Below are positions 15,501 through 21,757 of a stretch of DNA of 24,864 bases, in pieces. The notes beneath the pieces were generated by a model. It searched no databases. It worked only from the letters and a program-made list of their open reading frames with translations, and was not told the DNA's origin. The DNA is from a virus. Each line of letters opens with the position of its first letter. Positions within the stretch are counted from its first letter, which is position 1. The DNA lies in IMG/VR virus record IMGVR_UViG_3300027082_000006, positions 1 through 24,864 of that record. One strand, written 5' to 3'. The position numbers and the translations under genes were made by a program.

Positions 15501-17477
15501 TTAATAGCTTGCCTCCGAGACCAATTTTTTACCACTTCTTTTAGGCCGTTCGTCAATTTTTTTAGGTGCATCCATGTAATTAAGAGAGAGCCATACCACC
15601 CCGGCTCTTGTAATAACAATATCATCGTGTTCTCCTTCTACGGCTCCCATGCTCCCGTCCTCTTTGTGTTCGTAACGTGCGTATTCTTCTATTGCTCTTA
15701 TATCTCTTTCGATAAATGCTTCTTCTCTCATTGTCGCATTTAACGTATCAATAATTAATCCTTTAGATGAAGGGTTTGTATGGAAACCATATTTTCGGGG
15801 AATATCCTTAATGTTTTCCGGTGTTTCTCTCATGAAAAGATTGTCGTAATAATCCCCTATCTCATCGAGAATTGTGTAGAAGTGATCGCCTTCTGTACTA
15901 ACCTTTTCTTTTCTTAGAGAGTTTGTCTCAATCGCCAATAATCCTTTATTATAAAAAGTAGCCAGTTGAGCCGCCTTCCATGCAAATAAATCCTGATCCA
16001 TGTGGCAACGATAAGTAGCAACAATTTCCGGTACGCCTGCGTGCATCATCCAATATCTATCCATGACACTGATAACAGACCAGTCAGCACTTGCCGTTCT
16101 GCCGCCAATATCGGCAAAAAGCGCATACCTGTTAGCGATTGGCTCTTCTTTGTCCGGGAGGCTCCATACATATAAATTGCCCCTGTTTTGTTTGTAAAAC
16201 TCTATATTTTTCAGTGCAGATTTACCCTTGTCACTGTCTGCGGATAATTCTCCTATATACTCAGGCTTCTTAACTGTCCTGTTTAGTTTTCTAACATAAG
16301 CCGGATTGAATACTTTCCTTCCTGACGATTGGAAAGCCTCCTGCGCATCGGAAGGAAATTCACTGTTCATTCTCCACTCCGAATAATTTTCTGTATCCCG
16401 GAAATGATTATACCAATGAATACCTTCCAGCGTTGCTCCAAGCGACCACAAATACCAATCATAATCATTCATTTGCTCAATAAATGCCTTATAAAAGCCT
16501 TCAATCTTTTTCTGATACCTTTCAATCTCCCACCAACCTACGAAAACAGGTTTATACCCGCTTTTCCCTTCCGTGGCTTCTCTCCATTCCCGGTAGAAAA
16601 ATCCCAATCCTTTGGCAGTGGATTCCATTACAGACAAAGTATAAGGAATTTGTGGTATAGAGGCTCTAATACTTTGAGTTAAATCTTCTGCTGACTTTTT
16701 CTCCGTATCCTTCCAGAAACCAACTTCGCTCATGTGTACCATTCTATAATCATAAGTACGGGTTGATTCCGGTTTTTGTGCAGAACCTACGCCAACAATA
16801 TTGCCTCTCTCATTAATGTACCTGACTTTCGTACTTCGTTGGTAAGGAGATATAGTGAAAGAGGCCACTTCTTTAGGATGGTTTTCTACAATCGTTTCAC
16901 AGAATCCCTGTATATGTTTTGCCTGATCTTCAACGTCTGCAATAATCGCACTATGCCAGTTTTCTTTTATCATTAGTTGAATCCAGACAATATATGATTG
17001 AACAAGTGTAGAGCCGCCCCACTGACGAGCCTTTGCAATAATAACCCGGATGGGTACGCCCCGGATTCTCATGTCCTCTAAAACGCCAAGTAATTTTCTT
17101 TGCGGCCTGTTAAGTTTGAAAGGAATACGCTTGTCACTTTCCTTGTCCGGTATAGTCATGCAAGTAACCGCCCAAAACTCAAAATCATATTTTAGACGTT
17201 TATCGAATATATCAGATAATAATTCATAGTATAATTCATCTGCCCCTTCAAAATTTTTTTTAAGGTAATCGTAAGCGTTTTTTTGTTTTGAAAGAACAAA
17301 AATCAATTCATCTTCCAACATTTGTTTTGGAAGATACAATGATTCTTTATTGGTAAATTTAAGTTCAAAACGTTCAATAGGGGAGCCAATACCCTTGTGC
17401 GGATCATAAGGAGATTCAAGTTCCTTTAATCTACGTTCATTCTCTTTGATTATGTTTTGAATTTCCTTCTTATTCAT
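15501..17477 (-). CDS. terL: Terminase large subunit (packaging ATPase-nuclease)
   Basis: The 658-residue product is the DNA-packaging motor ATPase and headful or end-cutting nuclease that docks on the portal. In the N-terminal ATPase, NRPQRKLLG (adenine-binding/Q region) precedes a deviant Walker A AKARQWGGST (17007-17036), where the usual GKS/T lysine is replaced and a lysine sits at the front of the motif, a form known in phage terminases. A Walker B-like MVHMSEVGFW keeps the catalytic Glu (about 16726-16744). The RNase H-fold nuclease residues are visible as FADIGG (about 16105), LLAIETNS (about 15933) and EHDDIVI (about 15625). The start overlaps the upstream small gene by 8 bases (ATGAATAA). 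The gene is antiparallel to portal and capsid genes. Confidence 0.92.
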   Translation of the reverse strand: MNKKEIQNIIKENERRLKELESPYDPHKGIGSPIERFELKFTNKESLYLPKQMLEDELIFVLSKQKNAYDYLKKNFEGADELYYELLSDIFDKRLKYDFEFWAVTCMTIPDKESDKRIPFKLNRPQRKLLGVLEDMRIRGVPIRVIIAKARQWGGSTLVQSYIVWIQLMIKENWHSAIIADVEDQAKHIQGFCETIVENHPKEVASFTISPYQRSTKVRYINERGNIVGVGSAQKPESTRTYDYRMVHMSEVGFWKDTEKKSAEDLTQSIRASIPQIPYTLSVMESTAKGLGFFYREWREATEGKSGYKPVFVGWWEIERYQKKIEGFYKAFIEQMNDYDWYLWSLGATLEGIHWYNHFRDTENYSEWRMNSEFPSDAQEAFQSSGRKVFNPAYVRKLNRTVKKPEYIGELSADSDKGKSALKNIEFYKQNRGNLYVWSLPDKEEPIANRYALFADIGGRTASADWSVISVMDRYWMMHAGVPEIVATYRCHMDQDLFAWKAAQLATFYNKGLLAIETNSLRKEKVSTEGDHFYTILDEIGDYYDNLFMRETPENIKDIPRKYGFHTNPSSKGLIIDTLNATMREEAFIERDIRAIEEYARYEHKEDGSMGAVEGEHDDIVITRAGVVWLSLNYMDAPKKIDERPKRSGKKLVSEASY

Positions 17478-17916
17478 ACCCGGTCAAATAACTATTTATG
17501 ATTCGACCAACTCGTTCGGGTTTGATGAATGACTGAGGCAGTGGTTCTAAGCTGGTAAGCCTGTATAATTCAATTTCGGAAGGTGTATTTTTTTTATCGT
17601 ATTGATTTAAAATATTAAGATAATTCTGGTAGATGGCCTCATTTTTCTGAGCCTTTAATGTATTTCGTTCATTGTTCTGATAGAAAGTTCTTTTTGCCTT
17701 TTTACGCTGTATTATAATTCCTATGTACTTTGGTGTTAGATAAGTCTCAGGCAATAGCTTTAATGCTGTTAACCTGTAAATTTCTGATACAGGGTACAAT
17801 GTAGCTTTTCGCCCTAACTCTTTTAATACTTGTAAGTAATTCTTATAAATAGCCTTGTCTCTATGGTGTTTTTCTGTATATCTCTCTTTTTTAGGTATTT
17901 TATCTTCTTCTATCAT
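17470..17916 (-). CDS. Probable terminase small subunit with a duplicated domain
   Basis: I choose the ATG at 17916 (MIEEDK, 148 residues). An upstream in-frame ATG at 17976 would add 20 residues unlike the rest and would overlap a candidate promoter. The protein is two copies of one domain of about 50 residues: residues 20-71 and 92-142 share AIY-x-NYL-x2-L, then YRLT-x-L-x2-LP and a P-x3-G-x-II ending. Each copy looks all-helical and could be a helix-turn-helix DNA binder. The gene lies immediately upstream of the large terminase and overlaps it by 8 bases, the usual place for the small subunit that recognises packaging-start DNA. The assignment is by position and fold impression, not by a recognised family motif. 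A transcription regulator is the alternative. Confidence 0.6.
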   Translation of the reverse strand: MIEEDKIPKKERYTEKHHRDKAIYKNYLQVLKELGRKATLYPVSEIYRLTALKLLPETYLTPKYIGIIIQRKKAKRTFYQNNERNTLKAQKNEAIYQNYLNILNQYDKKNTPSEIELYRLTSLEPLPQSFIKPERVGRIINSYLTGYE

Positions 17917-18048
17917 AACAACAAAATTTATATAAATAGACGTTTTAAGCTGTTTATTTATATAACAAATATACAATACGTTTATTTCCTTTACTTAAAG
18001 ATTTACTTTAATATAAATAAAAGTTTTCAACAAGAAATAACATTTTAT
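17917..18048. promoter_or_regulatory. Divergent promoter region between packaging and head operons
   Basis: These 132 A/T-rich bases separate the leftward packaging operon from the rightward head operon, so both must be started here or far away. On the minus strand, TATATTTG (17973-17966) fits the Bacteroidetes -7 consensus TAnnTTTG exactly and lies 50 bases before the chosen start at 17916; no clear -33 TTTG is seen at the usual spacing. On the plus strand, TACGTTTA (17977-17984) is a seven-of-eight match, 65 bases before the scaffold ATG. Confidence 0.4.
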
Positions 18049-18882
18049 ATGGCGAAAAAAGAAGAAGAATACAAAGAAAAACAGCCGGAGCAAAATGCTC
18101 AGGATGGAGAGCCTTCTAAATCAGAAGGAAACGAGCAGACTTCCTTAATGATTGCGAAGGCTAAAGAACGATTCCCGGACACTGAATTTAACTCTGACGA
18201 AGAGGCTTTAAATGCAATTCTTTCAGAAAGAGATGAAATGAAAGATTGGCAAGAACGGGAAATGAAAGCCAATGAAGAAATACGAAAGGCTTTTGAAGCT
18301 GAACCAGCCGCAGGAAAGCTGGTAAAAATGATTGCTCAGGGAGCCGGATTGAGAGAAGCACTGGCCTATATCATGGATGATAAAGAGCTTAGTTCTTTAG
18401 CTCCGGCAGAAGATGAACCCGATCATGAGGCATGGAAACAAAACCGGGATGCAAGGATGAAAGAGTTGGAAGAGCAACAAAAAGAGGATGAAGAGTTTGA
18501 AAACAACATTGCCGCAACTGAGGAAAACATTCAAGCCTTTGCAGAAGAGCATGGTATGGATGAAGAGCAGGCTAAAGGTTTTGCTGATTTCATGTCAGGT
18601 GCAATTCAAGAAATTCTCTCCGGTAAAGTCTCTAAAGACACTATGGCTTTACTGAGAAAAGGGCAGAATTACGATAACGACCTTGCCGATTTTCAAAAAT
18701 CACAAGAGGTAAAAAATAAAAACGAGGAAATTGAAAAACAAAAGGCAAAGAAAGAAGGAGGTGACGGAGTTCCAAAACTTTCTGGAAAAGGTGGAACGAA
18801 GCCACAGAAAAAAGAAAATCCCGGAGGAAAAACTCCTTTCGATGAAGGAATAGATAATTACCAGAGACGAAAAGTGCTTTAA
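18049..18882 (+). CDS. Probable capsid scaffolding protein
   Basis: The ATG at 18049 gives a 277-residue protein beginning MAKKEEEYKEKQPEQ. Upstream in-frame codons back to 17863 run over the divergent promoter and the opposite-strand gene and are not plausible coding. The product is highly charged and helical, with a coiled-coil-like Glu/Lys/Gln-rich centre (MKELEEQQKEDEEFENN), a more hydrophobic patch (ADFMSGAIQEIL), a Lys/Gly-rich linker, and a basic C-terminal end (NYQRRKVL). Basic C-terminal segments of scaffolds commonly bind the capsid protein. It lies 27 bases before the major capsid gene, the standard place for a scaffold. I see no protease motif. The call rests on position and composition. 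Confidence 0.7.
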   Translation: MAKKEEEYKEKQPEQNAQDGEPSKSEGNEQTSLMIAKAKERFPDTEFNSDEEALNAILSERDEMKDWQEREMKANEEIRKAFEAEPAAGKLVKMIAQGAGLREALAYIMDDKELSSLAPAEDEPDHEAWKQNRDARMKELEEQQKEDEEFENNIAATEENIQAFAEEHGMDEEQAKGFADFMSGAIQEILSGKVSKDTMALLRKGQNYDNDLADFQKSQEVKNKNEEIEKQKAKKEGGDGVPKLSGKGGTKPQKKENPGGKTPFDEGIDNYQRRKVL

Positions 18883-18909
18883 ACAACAAACAATAAATAA
18901 GTAAACATT

Positions 18910-20313
18910 ATGAAAAAAAGAGTAATTAGAATTTTAACGAGCCTATTTTTCGTTGCTACGTTCGTACTTGTAGCCGTTGGTGTCTTATCACTTGATCAAA
19001 TCAGTGATATGCTAAATGCAACCGGACTAACAACTGCATTTGCGGCAGGTACAACCGAAGTATACGAAGGAGAAGGCTCAGACACGGAAAAAACTGACAG
19101 TAAGTCAGAGGATTTGAACGAAAATACGTTATCGCAGAAGATAACCAAAATGAATCCTTCCCGGTATCCATTGGATACAATTTTAAGGGAAATGGGGATT
19201 GTTGTTCCAATTAATAGTTGGGAGACTGAATGGTATAATGTAGATCAACGTGGTATTGAGGATTCACTTGCATCTGGTTGTGATACAACTTCCGATGCTG
19301 AGGGAACCGATCCCGAAGTTTATACATTAAACGTAAACAGCGGTCATATTTGGAGTGTTGATGATACATTTATTTTTCAAGTCTTTACAGGAAACAGCAA
19401 TACTTTTGTTGCTCCCGATGGTAAGGAAGTCGCAGGACAGGTTGTTGATAAAGTTGACAATACAACAATTAAAGTATTCCTTATTCAAGCCCCTGACGGT
19501 TTAACAACTAAAGATTGGGGAAGTGGTGTAGGTGTTATCCCGACTGGATCGAAAATCACCCGTATGGGTAATGCGAAGGCAGAAAAGGATATGCAAAATG
19601 CACCATATAACATCTATCCTCAAAAAAGAAGCAATTTGGCTCAAATACACATGAGACAAGTTGAAGAATCAACTTATCAAAGATTGCATCAGACTGAGGT
19701 TCCTTGGGGATTTGCAGATCATAAGGCACAATCACTGTTTGACCTTAGACGCTCAATGGAATATACCAGCTTGTTTGGTCAAAAAGCTGAAGTTCCTGAT
19801 CCGCTCAGGGCAAACAATGATATTAAGCGATTCTCGGATGGTATTATACGAAATATTGATCAGGCGCTACAATGGGATAGCTCAGGATTAAATGAGGCAA
19901 CATTTGTTGACTGGACACGAAACACATTTACCGGAAATGATGGTGCGGATACTCGTATAATGTTTCTTGGTTCTGAAATTTTAGGCGAAATGGCTAAGAT
20001 TGATTCAGTAAAGAAACAGATTGACGGTAAGTCAACAATGGTTAAATGGGGAATTGAATTTAAAGAAATTGTTACTCCGTTTGGCCGTTTCCTTGTTAAA
20101 CTCCATGACGGATTGAATTATGCTGGATGGAGCAAGAAAGGATTAATCCTTGACGTAAATAACCTTGAAAAGCATATTTTCAAACAAATGGAAACCACTG
20201 AGTTGGACTTGAAAGGTTCCGGCCAGCGAAATGTTGATGCAAACGTAATTCATGAGGCGTTCTGCGTTGTTACTCGCTATCCCGACACACACAGAATTAT
20301 TGAATACGTATAG
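18910..20313 (+). CDS. Major capsid protein (HK97 fold expected) with signal-peptide-like N-terminus
   Basis: The 467-residue product follows the scaffold and is the best candidate for the shell protein. MNPSRYPLDTILREMG, SWETEWYNVD, a beta-rich domain (about residues 125-215), then a helical/beta core with HQTEVPWGF, SLFDLRRSMEY, FSDGIIRNID, RIMFLGSEIL and EAFCVVTRYPDTHRI match the general pattern of Bacteroidota phage capsid proteins. The oddity is residues 1-46: a basic start (KKRVIR), a 21-residue hydrophobic stretch (ILTSLFFVATFVLVAVGVLS plus L), and TTAFAAG, which resembles a signal peptidase site. The first ATG has the ATT-ATG context shared by neighbours, so this N-terminus is likely translated. 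An internal start at Met34 (19009) is the alternative. Confidence 0.82.
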   Translation: MKKRVIRILTSLFFVATFVLVAVGVLSLDQISDMLNATGLTTAFAAGTTEVYEGEGSDTEKTDSKSEDLNENTLSQKITKMNPSRYPLDTILREMGIVVPINSWETEWYNVDQRGIEDSLASGCDTTSDAEGTDPEVYTLNVNSGHIWSVDDTFIFQVFTGNSNTFVAPDGKEVAGQVVDKVDNTTIKVFLIQAPDGLTTKDWGSGVGVIPTGSKITRMGNAKAEKDMQNAPYNIYPQKRSNLAQIHMRQVEESTYQRLHQTEVPWGFADHKAQSLFDLRRSMEYTSLFGQKAEVPDPLRANNDIKRFSDGIIRNIDQALQWDSSGLNEATFVDWTRNTFTGNDGADTRIMFLGSEILGEMAKIDSVKKQIDGKSTMVKWGIEFKEIVTPFGRFLVKLHDGLNYAGWSKKGLILDVNNLEKHIFKQMETTELDLKGSGQRNVDANVIHEAFCVVTRYPDTHRIIEYV

Positions 20314-20326
20314 TAATTAAAATAAT

Positions 20327-20352
20327 ACAGGGGAGGTTAAACCCTCTCCTGT
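20327..20352 (+). terminator. Hairpin after the capsid gene (attenuator or RNA-stability element)
   Basis: A 10-bp stem pairs ACAGGGGAGG (20327-20336) with CCTCTCCTGT (20343-20352), with one G-U pair and a 6-base loop. It lies 13 bases after the capsid stop and 28 bases before the next ATG, with only a short T-rich stretch after it. It may partly stop transcription or protect the capsid message, allowing more capsid than downstream protein. Confidence 0.6.
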
Positions 20353-20380
20353 TGTTTAAACAAAAAAAATATAATCAATT

Positions 20381-20806
20381 ATGGCAAAAGTTAAAACATA
20401 CAGAGCTTTACGACACTTAGGGTTAATGCTTCATGTTACCCGGAAAGATGGCAACCGTGTACCTATTGAATTTACGGGAGGTACTCGTTCCCCTAAAGTT
20501 GTCAGGGGAACATTTCAGACAGGGGATAAAGAGTTGCAAGCTATTTTGGAAAAACATCCCCGTTACAATGAGGACTTTAAATTGATCCGGGAAGAAGAAG
20601 AAGAAGAAAATGAAAAATCTGACGGCAATTCTAAATTTTTAAAGAAGAAAGAAATAAAAGGAATTAAGACCGTGCAGGATGCTAAAAACTATCTCATGGA
20701 TAACTACGATGAAGTAAAAGCCGAGGACGTTAAGAATAAAGATAAAATTCTTGAGGTAGCCGATAAGGTTGGTATTACTTTCCCAGAATTACAAAATTCT
20801 CAGTAA
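20381..20806 (+). CDS. Small protein following the major capsid gene, unknown function
   Basis: The 141-residue product has two parts. The N-terminal half is beta-rich and basic (KTYRALRHLGLMLHV, GNRVPIEFTGGTRSP, GTFQTGDKELQAILEKHP). The acidic linker EEEEEENEKSD joins it to a C-terminal helical domain (IKTVQDAKNYLMDNYDEVK and KILEVADKVGITFPEL). That C-terminal pattern resembles small helix-loop-helix modules seen in capsid-adjacent genes, but I cannot name a family. Its place between capsid and connector suggests a head-stabilising or head-completion protein. The start is preceded by CAATT-ATG; it ends three bases before the next gene's ATG. Confidence 0.78.
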   Translation: MAKVKTYRALRHLGLMLHVTRKDGNRVPIEFTGGTRSPKVVRGTFQTGDKELQAILEKHPRYNEDFKLIREEEEEENEKSDGNSKFLKKKEIKGIKTVQDAKNYLMDNYDEVKAEDVKNKDKILEVADKVGITFPELQNSQ

Positions 20807-20809
20807 TGA

Positions 20810-21388
20810 ATGAATAGAACCGAGATAGTAAATAAAGTCAAGATAAAAATGAATGAAATATCCCCGTTTGACAGTAGCGGGGATATTGTCAATAATACGT
20901 TTGTGGATGATCTGTTAAATGAATCAACCCGAACAATATTACTGTCAGCACCTAAAAAAATTCTGCCAATAACCAAAGATGATACTACAACTAGCAGTGA
21001 CAATGGAGATGGAACAGGAACAATTACTTTGCCTTCTAATTATTTAAGGTTTGTTGAATTAAAAATGAAACAGTGGAAAAGAAGTGTTACAAAACTAATT
21101 AGTGTAGATTCAAGAGAATATAAAAAACAATTCAATAAATACACAAGAGGAGGAACCGCAAAACCAAAAGTAGCTGAATTAGGGGATGAATTAGAATATT
21201 TTTCTGTAAAAGACGATCATTCAATAGACTATTTTAAATACGTCAAGAATGAGGTTCCTGAGAATCTTAGCAATCAAAATTTATTAGATGCTATTACGTG
21301 GCAATGCGCAGGAGATTGTTTTATCGTACTCTCAGAAATAGAAATTGCCAAAACAGCATTTCAGAAGGCAGCAGAACACTTAAAATAA
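20810..21388 (+). CDS. Probable head-tail connector / head-completion protein
   Basis: This is a 192-residue protein starting MNRTEIVNKVKIKMNE. NNTFVDDLLNESTRTILLSA gives two N-terminal helices, then a beta segment follows (GTGTITLPSNYLRFVELKMK) and a conserved-looking LDAITWQCAGDCFIVLSE with a C-terminal helix ending EHLK. A helical start, a 'TITLP..YLRFVELK' strand pair and a long C-terminal helix are typical of adaptor proteins that bind under the portal in podophage-type and Bacteroidota phages. Its position two genes after the capsid fits. The ATG at 20810 lies just past the previous stop; an ATG at 20806 in another frame stops after three codons. Family membership is not certain. Confidence 0.6.
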   Translation: MNRTEIVNKVKIKMNEISPFDSSGDIVNNTFVDDLLNESTRTILLSAPKKILPITKDDTTTSSDNGDGTGTITLPSNYLRFVELKMKQWKRSVTKLISVDSREYKKQFNKYTRGGTAKPKVAELGDELEYFSVKDDHSIDYFKYVKNEVPENLSNQNLLDAITWQCAGDCFIVLSEIEIAKTAFQKAAEHLK

Positions 21389-21397
21389 CATTTTATT

Positions 21398-21757
21398 ATG
21401 GATATTTACAAAGGAGAAAAAGCTGGAAAATTCACAACATATATTTATGACGAAGATGGAGAAACCAAAATTGATCCAACTACCTTGGAAGATGTTATTA
21501 TTTGGCTGTATATGGACTATACAAATGAACTTGTAAACGTATATTCTATATCAGGAAATGGAATAACAAGAGAAGGTAATACCTATAATACAACGACATT
21601 AACAGTAAACGGAAACGATCTTGAATTTTATATAGATGCAGAATATACACAAGAATTAAGCCCCGGACAGATTATTTTTCAACTGGATGAAGTAAATAAC
21701 GGAGAAGTACAAGAAAAATATACAAGCGTTTTAGCAACCCTTAAAGATGCAAAATAA
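21398..21757 (+). CDS. Small beta-rich structural protein, unknown
   Basis: The 119-residue acidic protein begins MDIYKGEKAGKFTTYIYDEDG. It alternates strands and turns throughout (TLEDVIIWLYMD, GNTYNTTTLTVNGNDLEFYI, LSPGQIIFQLDEV). It has no signal peptide, membrane segment or catalytic motif. The stop codon overlaps the fibre start by one base (TAATG), so the two are translationally coupled. It could be a baseplate-like or fibre-attachment protein; that is inferred only from coupling to the fibre. The start context ATAACATTTTATT-ATG nearly repeats that of the scaffold gene. Confidence 0.75.
   Translation: MDIYKGEKAGKFTTYIYDEDGETKIDPTTLEDVIIWLYMDYTNELVNVYSISGNGITREGNTYNTTTLTVNGNDLEFYIDAEYTQELSPGQIIFQLDEVNNGEVQEKYTSVLATLKDAK

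Noticed and set aside
16329-16976. Two + frames (117 and 66 codons) opposite the large terminase
   Set aside because: Shadows of the terminase coding strand, with no recognisable motifs.
17863-18048. Upstream 62-codon extension of the scaffold frame
   Set aside because: It is Phe/Tyr/Ile-rich, lies over the opposite-strand gene and divergent promoter, and differs sharply from the charged scaffold; ATG 18049 has the shared start context.
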